NCBI GenBank assembly: GCA_016793415.1
Contig: JAEUMC010000584.1
Coordinates: forward strand, 1 to 7,709
Origin: Devosia sp.
Lineage (GTDB): Bacteria; Pseudomonadota; Alphaproteobacteria; Rhizobiales; Devosiaceae
Direction: 5' to 3'
DNA: 7,709 bases
Shown piece after piece: positions 1 through 6,338 of this stretch (the first letter of the stretch is position 1; each line of letters opens with the position of its first letter). Under the pieces are notes generated by a model. It saw nothing but the letters and a program-made list of their open reading frames with translations, was not told the DNA's origin and searched no databases. The position numbers and the translations under genes are program-made.

Positions 1-419
1 AAAAGGTTGGCATAGGGGCTGAACGGGTCCTTGACCCAGTCATGCTTGGGCAGGGATTTGTCGACATAGGTGTAGGCGGCATAGACGTAGTCGCTGCCGC
101 TGCCCTGCAGCAGTCCCGGGTCGAGCGCCAGGCCGAGCAGCCCGTCCTGCCCGCCGGGGGCCGAAACCTCCTCGATGTCGATCGCCACCTGCTTGGTGCC
201 GTCGGCCGGGTTGATGCGGGTGATCTTGCCGCCGACGCGCTCGGTGACCCATAGCCAGTCATCGGGGCCCCAGGTGATCTCCCACGGCCCCTCGAGACCG
301 TTGGTGAGTTCCTTCACCTCGAACTGCTTGGTGCCGGTCACCGCCGTATCCGGCGTTCCCTGCGCCAGGGCAGGGGCGGCGATGAGCGCGGCGAGGGCGA
401 ACGTTGCGAACAGTCTCAT
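1..419 (-). CDS. Soluble PQQ-type glucose/sorbosone dehydrogenase, N-terminal part (cut by window edge)
   Basis: This is the first 139 codons of a secreted beta-propeller dehydrogenase; the rest lies outside the window. Residues 1-19 are a classical Sec signal peptide: Arg2, a hydrophobic Phe/Ala/Leu core and an ALA|Q cleavage site. The mature part carries WGPDDWLWVTER (50-61), GGKITRINP (63-71) and GGQDGLLGLALDP (89-101). These align by eye with the start of Acinetobacter soluble glucose dehydrogenase (WLTER...GKILRVNP...GQNGLLGF). The family oxidises aldoses to lactones in the periplasm using PQQ and Ca2+. The catalytic His and the PQQ/Ca ligands lie further downstream, so activity cannot be judged here. 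ATG at 419 is preceded by GGAGGAA with good spacing. The gene follows the Rossmann oxidoreductase on the same strand after 113 bp containing a palindrome, so it may be cotranscribed or have its own promoter. It could instead be a PQQ-independent or PQQ aldose sugar dehydrogenase of the same fold. Confidence 0.85.
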   Translation of the reverse strand, partial: MRLFATFALAALIAAPALAQGTPDTAVTGTKQFEVKELTNGLEGPWEITWGPDDWLWVTERVGGKITRINPADGTKQVAIDIEEVSAPGGQDGLLGLALDPGLLQGSGSDYVYAAYTYVDKSLPKHDWVKDPFSPYANL

Positions 420-423
420 GGCG

Positions 424-430
424 TTCCTCC
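424..430 (-). promoter_or_regulatory. Shine-Dalgarno of the PQQ dehydrogenase gene
   Basis: The minus strand reads GGAGGAA four bases before the ATG at 419 (about six from the GGAGG core). It is the best match to the anti-SD sequence in the window and fixes the start at the signal-peptide Met. Confidence 0.75.
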
Positions 431-448
431 GAGGAAATAATCGGCGGT

Positions 449-472
449 CCAACCCGCTCGCGAGCGGGTTGG
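449..472. repeat. Perfect 24-bp palindrome between the oxidoreductase and PQQ dehydrogenase genes
   Basis: The two halves are CCAACCCGCTCG and CGAGCGGGTTGG, exact reverse complements with no spacer. As RNA they could fold into a 10-bp stem closed by a CGCG loop. It lies 60 bp after the stop of the oxidoreductase gene and 18 bp before the SD of the next gene. There is no adjacent T tract on either strand; the nearest T-rich bases on the minus strand (TTATTT, 435-440) are eight bases away, so a classical intrinsic terminator is not well supported. It could be an operator, an mRNA-protecting 3' stem, a factor-dependent terminator or a dispersed repeat. The remainder of this 113-bp gap shows nothing I can name. 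Confidence 0.7.
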
Positions 473-532
473 TTCCGGGTCTGTCGGTCGTAGCGAAATC
501 GCCGTCTTGCAGGCGTTAGCCCGCTCCGGCGC

Positions 533-1363
533 TTACGGCTGATCGTGCTTCCAGCCGAGGATGCGCTCGGCCTTGGACGAGTTGAAGAAGGCCTTGCGGC
601 CGCTGAGATCGCCCTTGATCGGGATGCCGGGGAAGAACTTCTCCGCCGCCTCGAGGCTGGGCATGTCGATCGTGGTGTCGGGCGCCACGATGTAGAACAC
701 CTCATGGCCCCTGAACTTGCCCTCGAGGCTCAGCAGGCAGGCCCGCGCCGCGGCATCGAAGCGCGTATAGGCAAACAGGTGCTTCTTGGGCGAGGGCGCG
801 TTGGGGGTGAAGTTGCGGGCCGCCAGTTCGCGCTCCGGCACCACCCAATGGAAGCGCATCGAGGCAATAGAGATGTCGTCCCAACGACGGGCAAAGGCAT
901 CGGCCTGGGCCTCGCAGATCCACTTCGAGAGGCTGTAGGGCTCCTCGGAATAGTTGGCGTGTTCCTCGTCGATCGGCAGGTAGTCGTAGTGCGGATCGCG
1001 GCTGTAGGAGTGGCCGATGGCGTTGACGCTCGAGGCCTGGCAGATGCGCATGATGCCGTTGTCGACCGCGGCCTGCAGCGCGTTGTAGCTGCCCACCACA
1101 TTGTTGTTGTGGACCACGTGATCAGGGTGCCGGCCCGGCGAGGGGATGGCGGCCATGTGGATCAACGCGTCGCAGCCGGCAAAGGCGGCGACGAGCTTTT
1201 CGTATTCATCCATGTCGGCCTGGATGAAATGCAGGTCCCTGGTCTCTTCGGTCTCGGGGGCGGCGACGCGGTCGATGCAGACCAGGTCATGACCCTGCTT
1301 GCGCGCCTCGGTGATGATGGCGCGGCCGATGCCGCCGGATGAACCGGTGAGTGCAATCTTCAT
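533..1363 (-). CDS. NAD(P)-dependent epimerase/dehydratase-family oxidoreductase, uronate dehydrogenase-like
   Basis: A 276-residue extended short-chain dehydrogenase (Rossmann) protein. It has the dinucleotide motif TGSSGGIG at 6-13, an acidic residue after the second strand (D31, favouring NAD), IHMAAIP at 68-74, the ASS segment at 110-112 and the catalytic YSLSK (Y143, K147). Length and plan resemble bacterial uronate dehydrogenases (about 265 aa), which oxidise glucuronate or galacturonate to the aldarolactone, but the similarity I can see is general. ATG at 1363 lies 10 bp after the stop of the mannonate dehydratase gene with only a weak SD, so the two genes are almost certainly translationally coupled and work in one pathway. 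Plausible roles are oxidation of an aldose or uronate, or reduction of fructuronate to mannonate in place of UxuB. The reaction is not determined by sequence. The gene ends in TAA at 535-533 and looks intact. Confidence 0.85.
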   Translation of the reverse strand: MKIALTGSSGGIGRAIITEARKQGHDLVCIDRVAAPETEETRDLHFIQADMDEYEKLVAAFAGCDALIHMAAIPSPGRHPDHVVHNNNVVGSYNALQAAVDNGIMRICQASSVNAIGHSYSRDPHYDYLPIDEEHANYSEEPYSLSKWICEAQADAFARRWDDISIASMRFHWVVPERELAARNFTPNAPSPKKHLFAYTRFDAAARACLLSLEGKFRGHEVFYIVAPDTTIDMPSLEAAEKFFPGIPIKGDLSGRKAFFNSSKAERILGWKHDQP

Positions 1364-1373
1364 GGCTTCAGTC

Positions 1374-2339
1374 TCAGCTCGAATAGACGGCTTCGTGGAG
1401 GCCGCGGATGTAGCCGATGGCGTAGAGGCGGCCGAAGGCGGAGTAGCCGGCGTTCTCGTTGCTGTCGCCTTCGACGGTAGGGACATGGTCGGGGCGCAGC
1501 ACGCCGTCGAAATCGATGTCCTTGTAGGCGCGCATGGTGGCCAGCATGTCGGTCTTGCCGGCATCGTGCCAGGTCTCATGGAAGCTGGTCGGCACGCCCT
1601 CGACGTCGCGGAAGTGGACGAAGCTGATCTTCTTCTTGCCGAAGCCGCGGATCACCTTGGGCAGGTCGTCGGTCATCAGGGTGAAGTTGCCCTGGCAGAG
1701 GGTGATGGTGTTGTAGTCGGACGGCAGCATGTCGACGAGGCGCTGGAAGTTCGGCACCGTGCGCATGATGCGCGACACGCCCTTGATCGGGGTGATCGGC
1801 GGATCGTCGGGGTGCATGGAGAGCTTGACGCCGGCCTTCTCGGCCACCGGCAGCACGCGGCGCAGGAAGTATTCCAGGGTCTCCCAGAGCTTTTCCTCCG
1901 ATACCGGCGGGTTCGAGGTGATGCTGTCGGGCACATCCCTGGCGTCGAAGGCCGTCACCACCGAGCCGCCGCGGCTGGGATAGGCCATGTTGGTGCGCAC
2001 CCAGTTGAAGTCGGTCATCCACTCGTAGCACCACACCGGGATGCCGAGCTTGCCCATGTTGGTGATCAGTTCGCAGACCACGTCGATCTCGGCGTCGCGT
2101 CCTTCGAGGCCGCGCTTGGCGAGGTTCAGCGGCGGCCGCGCTTCGATGACGCGGATCTCATAGCCGCCCTTCTCGTACGCGTCCTTCATGCGCGTCAGCG
2201 CCGAAAGCGAGGAGACGCGCTCATTAGCCTCGAGGCTATCGAAAGGCAGGCCGGCGACAGCCAGATCGACCCCGCACTGCTTGGCGAGCTTCCAGACGGG
2301 GGAATATTTGGGAGGGATGACCTCGGCGATCTCTAGCAT
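1374..2339 (-). CDS. uxuA: Mannonate dehydratase (UxuA family)
   Basis: A 321-residue TIM-barrel enzyme that dehydrates D-mannonate to 2-keto-3-deoxy-D-gluconate in the cytoplasm. The family signatures are all present in order: HPDDPP at 176-181, LCQGNF at 214-219, HFRDV at 242-246, WHDAGKTDM at 257-265, LRPDHVP at 281-287 and GYSAFGRLYAIGY at 298-310. By analogy with characterised family members, H176, C215, H242 and D284 would bind the Mn2+, and Y299 would act near the substrate. It is shorter than E. coli UxuA (394 aa) but within the range of the compact subgroup. An in-frame TGA 15 bp upstream (2354-2352) makes ATG 2339 the first possible start. The SD is poor (GAG, 11 bp away). It follows the ABC ATPase gene by 130 bp and precedes the oxidoreductase by 10 bp. 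No UxuB-type long-chain reductase is visible beside it. The family assignment is firm; substrate specificity is inferred. Confidence 0.92.
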   Translation of the reverse strand: MLEIAEVIPPKYSPVWKLAKQCGVDLAVAGLPFDSLEANERVSSLSALTRMKDAYEKGGYEIRVIEARPPLNLAKRGLEGRDAEIDVVCELITNMGKLGIPVWCYEWMTDFNWVRTNMAYPSRGGSVVTAFDARDVPDSITSNPPVSEEKLWETLEYFLRRVLPVAEKAGVKLSMHPDDPPITPIKGVSRIMRTVPNFQRLVDMLPSDYNTITLCQGNFTLMTDDLPKVIRGFGKKKISFVHFRDVEGVPTSFHETWHDAGKTDMLATMRAYKDIDFDGVLRPDHVPTVEGDSNENAGYSAFGRLYAIGYIRGLHEAVYSS

Positions 2340-2397
2340 GTCGATGCAATCTCAAAAGTTGATGCGGCAAATATCGGGCCGCGGTGGACGTAACTAT

Positions 2398-2420
2398 GCC
2401 GGCCGCTGCAAACGGCCGGC
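2398..2420 (-). other. Intercistronic hairpin, 8-bp GC stem
   Basis: GCCGGCCG and CGGCCGGC face each other across a 7-base loop. On the transcript it lies between the last ABC gene and the mannonate dehydratase, ending 58 bp before that gene's start. It is not followed by a T run (the minus strand continues ATAGTTACG), so it is more likely to stabilise the upstream mRNA end or pause transcription than to be a strong intrinsic terminator. I could not find a convincing sigma-70 promoter between it and the ATG. Confidence 0.5.
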
Positions 2421-2435
2421 GCTGGAGTTGTGCAG

Positions 2436-2456
2436 CCTGCTCCGCGCGGGAGCGGG
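2436..2456 (-). other. Second intercistronic hairpin just after the ABC transporter genes
   Basis: An 8-bp stem (one G-U pair) formed by CCTGCTCC and GGAGCGGG on the plus-strand reading, with a 5-base GCGCG loop. On the minus-strand transcript it starts 13 bp after the stop codon of the second ATPase. No T tract follows, so it looks like a 3'-protecting or partial-termination stem rather than a canonical terminator. Confidence 0.45.
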
Positions 2457-2469
2457 CCGGTGAAACGCC

Positions 2470-3336
2470 TCAGGGCGTCGGTGCGTTGGCGCTGAACTCG
2501 GCCTGCGATTCCTTGGAGCGGACCGAGTGCTGGCCCCACTTCTGGTCGAGGTTGGGCCACGGAATCGAGTCGACCAGCAGCCTCGTATAGGCGTGCTGCG
2601 GGTTGCGGATCACCGTCTCGACATCGCCCTTTTCCACCACGTCGCCGCGGTAGAGCACCGTGATGGTGTCGGCCACGTGGTAGGCGGTGGTGAGGTCGTG
2701 GGTGATGTAGATGATGGTCACGCCGTGGTCGCGGTGCAGGTTCTTCAGCGATTCCAGGATATTGGCGCGCAGCGACGCATCGACCATCGACACCGGTTCG
2801 TCGGCGATCAGCAGCTTGGGCTTCAGCAGCAGCGCGCGGGCCACGTTGATACGCTGGCGCTGGCCGCCCGAGAGCTGGTGCGGGAAGCGGCCGAGCACAT
2901 CTTCGGGGCGGAGGCCCACGGCGGTGAGCGCCTCGTCCATCTTGTTGCGCGCGTCCTTGCCGGATTTGGCCAGCTTGAACTGCTTGATCGGCACGGTGAG
3001 CAGGTGGTCGACGGTGTAGAACGGGTTGAACACCGCGAACGGATCCTGGAACACCGCCTGGACTTCGCGGCGATAGGCCATGCGCTCTGCGCCACGGAGC
3101 GTGGTGATGTTCTTGCCGCGATAGAGGATCTCGCCGGTGGTGGGGGTGATGAAGCCCAGCACCAGCATGGCGAGGGTGGTCTTGCCCGAACCGGATTCGC
3201 CGGCGACGGTGAGGATGGTCGGATCATCCTCCTTCAGCGTCAGGTTGAACTCCTTGAGCGCGATCTTGGCGTGCGAGGAGAGCAGGCCCCGTTGGTAGAC
3301 CTTGGTGACGTTGCGGATTTCCAGAAGATTGGACAT
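2470..3336 (-). CDS. Opp/Dpp-type ABC transporter ATP-binding protein (second ATPase, DppF/OppF-like)
   Basis: A 288-residue cytoplasmic ATPase that pairs with the neighbouring ATPase to power import. It shows Walker A GESGSGKTT (46-54), Q-loop Q97 in VFQDPF, the ABC signature LSGGQRQR (155-162), Walker B LLIADE (175-180), a D-loop written PVSMVD and the switch His in ITHD (H213). The usual ~330-residue relatives end in an oligopeptide C-terminal domain with a Cys motif. This protein stops soon after NPQHAYTRLLVDSIP and has a short hydrophilic tail without Cys, so that domain is missing or reduced, as also happens in some sugar-type members. ATG 3336 lies 4 bp after the stop of the upstream ATPase, and AGGGGA inside that gene's last codons (nine bases before the ATG) serves as SD, implying translational coupling. 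It is the last gene of the transporter block. Confidence 0.93.
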   Translation of the reverse strand: MSNLLEIRNVTKVYQRGLLSSHAKIALKEFNLTLKEDDPTILTVAGESGSGKTTLAMLVLGFITPTTGEILYRGKNITTLRGAERMAYRREVQAVFQDPFAVFNPFYTVDHLLTVPIKQFKLAKSGKDARNKMDEALTAVGLRPEDVLGRFPHQLSGGQRQRINVARALLLKPKLLIADEPVSMVDASLRANILESLKNLHRDHGVTIIYITHDLTTAYHVADTITVLYRGDVVEKGDVETVIRNPQHAYTRLLVDSIPWPNLDQKWGQHSVRSKESQAEFSANAPTP

Positions 3337-3340
3337 GGAT

Positions 3341-4360
3341 TCAATTCCCCTGGTCGTAGAGATGGCAGGCGACGAGCTGGCCGCCGGGCAGCACGTTGAC
3401 CTTGGGCTTTTCGGTGCGCGAGCGATCCGAGGCGAACGGGCAGCGCGGATGGAAAGCGCAGCCCGAGGGCAGGCGCAGCAGCGAGGGCGCAAGGCCCGGG
3501 ATGCCCTTGAACTGACCCTTGTTGTCGAGCGTCGGCAGGCTCGAGATCAGCGCCTGCGAGTAGGGGTGCTTGGGGCTGGTGAACATCTCGCGCACCGTCG
3601 CGAGCTCGACCAGCCGGCCGGCATACATCACCGCCACATGGTCCATGGTCTGGGCCATCAGGCCCATGTCATGGCCGATCAGGATCACGGCCGAGTTGAT
3701 CTCGTCCTGCACCTTGTCGATGGTTTCCATCACCTGGCGCTGGGTGACGACGTCGAGCGCGCTGGTCGGCTCGTCCGCGATGATCACTTCGGGGCGCAGC
3801 AGGATGCCGATGGCGATACAGACGCGCTGCTTCATGCCGCCCGACAATTCGTGCGGGTACATGTGGAAGACGCTCGGATCGAGATCCACCGATTTCAGCG
3901 CCCAGACGCAGCGGTCGTTGATGGCGCTGGCGCTCTCGCCGCGCAGGTGCGACTTGATCGCGTCGACCATCTGCGCGCCGACCCGCATCACCGGGTTGAG
4001 CGAGTTCATGGCGCCCTGCGGGATGTAGGCGATCTTCGAAAGCCGCGCCTTGCGCATATCCTCTTCGTTCAGCGCCTGCAGGTCCGTGCCGCCGACCCAG
4101 ACGCTGCCGCCTTCGATCCGTCCGGGCGGCTTGATCATGCGCATCATGGCGAGGGCGAGGGTGGATTTGCCCGAGCCGGATTCGCCGACCATGCCCATCT
4201 TGGTGCCGGCTTCGAGGGTGAAGCTGACATTGTCGAGGGCTCGGGCGCGGCCGAGGTCGGTGTAGTAGGTGACGACCAGGTCGTTGACGTGGAGGACGGG
4301 GCCAGCGGTCGCCGGACCGGTATTGCGTCCGGACGCGGTGTCGGTCGATGCGAGGTTCAT
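3341..4360 (-). CDS. Opp/Dpp-type ABC transporter ATP-binding protein (first ATPase, DppD/OppD-like)
   Basis: A 339-residue cytoplasmic ATPase. In order: Walker A GESGSGKST (59-67), Q-loop Q115 in YIPQG, signature LSGGMKQR (172-179), Walker B VIIADE (192-197), D-loop PTSALD, switch His H230 in IGHD and the oligopeptide C-terminal region after KHPYSQAL (264-271). The C-terminal Cys motif that in this family can hold a [4Fe-4S] cluster reads CAFHPRCPFASDRS...ACHL. C301, C307 and C332 are present, but the usual third Cys is S314. Two in-frame ATGs exist: 4366 overlaps the preceding TAA (TAATG) with GGAG only 2 bases away, while 4360 has the same GGAG at 8 bases, so I chose 4360; 4366 would add two residues. 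The N-terminal 20 residues are polar and poorly structured. It partners the following ATPase. Confidence 0.93.
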   Translation of the reverse strand: MNLASTDTASGRNTGPATAGPVLHVNDLVVTYYTDLGRARALDNVSFTLEAGTKMGMVGESGSGKSTLALAMMRMIKPPGRIEGGSVWVGGTDLQALNEEDMRKARLSKIAYIPQGAMNSLNPVMRVGAQMVDAIKSHLRGESASAINDRCVWALKSVDLDPSVFHMYPHELSGGMKQRVCIAIGILLRPEVIIADEPTSALDVVTQRQVMETIDKVQDEINSAVILIGHDMGLMAQTMDHVAVMYAGRLVELATVREMFTSPKHPYSQALISSLPTLDNKGQFKGIPGLAPSLLRLPSGCAFHPRCPFASDRSRTEKPKVNVLPGGQLVACHLYDQGN

Positions 4361-4365
4361 AGTCA

Positions 4366-5274
4366 TTACTCCGTCCGCCGCACGCGCGGATTGGCCAGCT
4401 CGTCGAGGCCCATATTGATGAGGGCGAGCGAGCCGAGGATGAGGATCATGGCGATCGAAGGTCCGATCGGCCACCACCACCAGCCGTTGAAGAAGGCACC
4501 CTGCAGTTGCGCCGCCCAGATGATGTTACCGAGCAGCGGCTCGCGCAGCGGCCCGAGGCCGAGTACGGCGAGGTAGAACGAGGCGAACACCGCGGAGAAC
4601 ACCTGGCCGACGAAGGCCGCTGCAATGAACGGCAACAGGTTGGGCAGGATTTCCTTGAAGATGATGGCGATATCGCTGACGCCCGAGAGTTTGGCGACCG
4701 ACACGAATTGTCGCTCCTTCATGGTCAGCACCTGGGCGCGGATCACCAGCGTCGGTCCCATCCAGGCGAGCATCACCACGATCAGCGCCATGGTGACGAT
4801 GGTGACGTCGCGCTTGTCGAGCGAGCCGGCGACGACCACCTGGATCAGCAGCACCGGGATGGGGGTGAGGATCTGGCAGATGGTGCGGATGGTCGAGTCA
4901 ATCCAGCCGCCGAAATAGGCCGAGGTGAAGCCGAGAACGACGCCGATCAGGGTGCCAAGCCCGCCGGCGATGACGCCGATGACGGCAGTCTGCCACATGC
5001 CCACGACCATCGCCGCCAGCAGGTTTCGGCCGAAGAAGTCGGTGCCGAACGGGTATTTCAGGCTGGGCGGCTGCTTGGTCGCCACCGACAGCGGGTAGGC
5101 CTGCTTGGGGTTGATGGTCATCAGGCCGATGACAGTGAACAGAACCAGCGCGATCAGGATGATCAGGCCGACGGCGAGCCCCCGGTTGCGGTTGAAGTAG
5201 CGCAGCAGGAGGGTCAGTCGTCCGGGCTGCTGGACCGCCGCTTCGGGCGCCGAAGTTGCAACGATTGTGGTCAA
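4366..5274 (-). CDS. Opp/Dpp-type ABC transporter permease (DppC/OppC-like)
   Basis: A 302-residue inner-membrane permease. It has a polar N-terminus, a first membrane segment at about 33-52, the family motif YPFGTDFFGRN (74-84), membrane segments near 95-121, 134-150, 157-178 and 214-240, and a last one near 270-289. The cytoplasmic coupling (EAA-type) loop lies around 190-212 (VAKLSGVSDIAIIFKEILPN). The protein ends GLDELANPRVRR, like the usual C-terminal tail. A run of four Trp (265-268) precedes the final segment. The start is TTG at 5274: there is an in-frame TAA at 5295-5293, no other start codon before the first membrane segment, and AGGAA 8 bases upstream. The gap to the preceding permease stop is 11 bp, and the stop codon overlaps the next gene's possible start as TAATG. 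It forms the translocation pore with the other permease. Confidence 0.93.
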   Translation of the reverse strand: MTTIVATSAPEAAVQQPGRLTLLLRYFNRNRGLAVGLIILIALVLFTVIGLMTINPKQAYPLSVATKQPPSLKYPFGTDFFGRNLLAAMVVGMWQTAVIGVIAGGLGTLIGVVLGFTSAYFGGWIDSTIRTICQILTPIPVLLIQVVVAGSLDKRDVTIVTMALIVVMLAWMGPTLVIRAQVLTMKERQFVSVAKLSGVSDIAIIFKEILPNLLPFIAAAFVGQVFSAVFASFYLAVLGLGPLREPLLGNIIWAAQLQGAFFNGWWWWPIGPSIAMILILGSLALINMGLDELANPRVRRTE

Positions 5275-5282
5275 TTGTCCGG

Positions 5283-5287
5283 TTCCT
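5283..5287 (-). promoter_or_regulatory. Shine-Dalgarno deciding the TTG start of the DppC-like permease
   Basis: AGGAA on the minus strand overlaps the TAG stop of the upstream permease and sits 8 bases before TTG 5274. Together with the in-frame TAA just upstream it makes TTG the start, with likely termination-reinitiation between the two permeases. Confidence 0.6.
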
Positions 5288-6284
5288 ACTGGTTACGCAC
5301 GCGCGGGTCGAGCAGCGGATAGATGAATTCCAGCACCGCCATCAGCACGGCAATGGCGATCGTGATGAACAGCACGATGCCGTAGATGACGGGGAAGTCG
5401 TTGGCGCGGATCGCGTTGTTGAGCACGGTGCCGAGACCCGGCAGGCCGAACAGTCCTTCGACGATAATGGCCGAGGTGACAACGGTACCCAGTGCCAACG
5501 CCAGGCCGGTGACCTGTGGCAGGAGGGTGTTGCGCAGGTAGTAGTCGCGGAAGATGCGTCCCCCGGTCAGCCCCTTGTGCTCGGCGAAGTTCACATAGTC
5601 CTCGCCCTGGATGGTGACACCCATGCCGCGCATCGACAGTACCCAGCCGCCGACTGAACCGAGGATCAACGCGAGGCCGGGTAGCAATTGGTGGCGCAGC
5701 AGGTCGAGTGCGAAGTCGAACGACCAGTTCGGCACGGTGCCGATGGAATAGGCGCCGCCCAGCGGCAGCAGCTTGAGACGGAAGCCGATGAAGAACAGCA
5801 GCAGCACGCCCATGATCACAGGTGGCACACCGGTCAGCAGCACGAAGGGGGTAGCGATCGAGCGCAGCCACCGGGGTGCCTTGGGCCAGGCCGAGATAGC
5901 GCCCAGAAGGTTGCCGATGACGAAGCTGAGGACGGTGGTGACCAGCAGCAGGAAGAAGGTCCAGGGAAGGGCCTGGCTGATAATGTCGGTGACGGTCGCC
6001 GGATAGCGGTTCAGCGAGTAACCGAAATCCATCCTGAGGATGTTGCCCAGGTAATTCCAGTACTGCTCCAGCAGCGGCTTATCGAGGCCGAACTGCTCGT
6101 TCATGTTGGCAACGAGCTTCTCGATATCGCCCGGAGCGAAGCCGCCGGAACGCGCCAGTTCGGCAAAGCGCTCACGGATGGCGTTACGGGGGCTCAGGCG
6201 TGGAATGAAGAATACGATCGTCGAGGCGGCCCAGATGACCAGAACCAGGAAGGAAAGGCGCTTTGCAATCAGCTTGAAGTTCAC
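5286..6284 (-). CDS. Opp/Dpp-type ABC transporter permease (DppB/OppB-like)
   Basis: A 332-residue inner-membrane permease. The first membrane segment is at about 10-28. A roughly 75-residue periplasmic stretch with FGLDKPLLEQYWNYL (65-79) and DFGYSLNR (86-93) follows; this is the family hallmark. Further segments lie near 106-131, 144-168, 198-217, 258-280 and 300-322. The cytoplasmic coupling loop is around 229-257 (EDYVNFAEHKGL, then LRNTLLPQVTG). The C-terminus LLDPRVRNQ is typical. The start is GTG 6284, chosen because GGAG lies 8 bases upstream and the protein then begins NFKLIAKRL, as relatives do. A GTG at 6335 in the same frame would add a charged 17-residue leader that runs through the hairpin, and it lacks a usable SD. 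It follows the binding-protein gene by 72 bp. Confidence 0.92.
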   Translation of the reverse strand: MNFKLIAKRLSFLVLVIWAASTIVFFIPRLSPRNAIRERFAELARSGGFAPGDIEKLVANMNEQFGLDKPLLEQYWNYLGNILRMDFGYSLNRYPATVTDIISQALPWTFFLLLVTTVLSFVIGNLLGAISAWPKAPRWLRSIATPFVLLTGVPPVIMGVLLLFFIGFRLKLLPLGGAYSIGTVPNWSFDFALDLLRHQLLPGLALILGSVGGWVLSMRGMGVTIQGEDYVNFAEHKGLTGGRIFRDYYLRNTLLPQVTGLALALGTVVTSAIIVEGLFGLPGLGTVLNNAIRANDFPVIYGIVLFITIAIAVLMAVLEFIYPLLDPRVRNQ

Positions 6285-6292
6285 TCGGTCAA

Positions 6293-6296
6293 CTCC
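6293..6296 (-). promoter_or_regulatory. Shine-Dalgarno deciding the GTG start of the DppB-like permease
   Basis: GGAG on the minus strand stands 8 bases before GTG 6284. The alternative upstream GTG at 6335 has GGAG directly abutting it, inside the hairpin stem, so 6284 is preferred. Confidence 0.6.
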
Positions 6297-6314
6297 GGCG
6301 CGGGAACGTTTGGG

Positions 6315-6338
6315 GGAGTGCGCGCGGACGCGCACTCC
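6315..6338 (-). promoter_or_regulatory. Strong hairpin between binding-protein and permease genes
   Basis: GGAGTGCGCG and CGCGCACTCC form a perfect 10-bp stem with a 4-base loop (UCCG in the minus-strand transcript, a UNCG-type loop). It begins 18 bp after the TAA of the solute-binding protein gene and ends 18 bp before the permease SD. No T run follows. In ABC operons a stem here commonly protects the upstream mRNA from 3' decay or partly terminates, giving more binding protein than membrane subunits. That role is inferred from position. Confidence 0.65.

Noticed and set aside
430..445. Small inverted repeat CCGA...TCGG near the PQQ dehydrogenase SD
   Set aside because: Only four base pairs; expected by chance in GC-rich DNA.
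435..472. Classical rho-independent terminator at the palindrome
   Set aside because: The T-rich stretch is eight bases from the stem and interrupted, so the intrinsic-terminator rule is not met; it is kept as an unassigned palindrome.
545..1342. Long plus-strand open frame opposite the oxidoreductase gene
   Set aside because: It is antisense to a gene with clear Rossmann motifs, has the low-complexity composition of high-GC shadow frames and shows no recognisable domain.
1299..2336. 345-codon plus-strand open frame opposite the mannonate dehydratase gene
   Set aside because: The minus strand encodes an unmistakable UxuA-family protein across the same bases; the plus reading is His/Val/Ala/Asp-rich with no motifs.
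2340..2400. Sigma-70 promoter upstream of the mannonate dehydratase
   Set aside because: TTG- and TAT-like pieces exist on the minus strand, but no pair has acceptable spacing and match, so I do not call one.
3302..4576. 424-codon plus-strand open frame across the first ATPase gene
   Set aside because: It mirrors the Walker and signature regions of the real ATPase and is explained by high GC at third positions.
4507..5322. 271-codon plus-strand open frame opposite the DppC-like permease
   Set aside because: Its Asp/Gln/His/Gly-rich composition is the antisense of membrane-segment codons; there is no SD or domain.
6285..6335. N-terminal extension of the DppB-like permease to GTG 6335
   Set aside because: The extension runs through the hairpin, lacks a spaced SD and adds a charged leader not typical of the family; GTG 6284 has GGAG at 8 bases.
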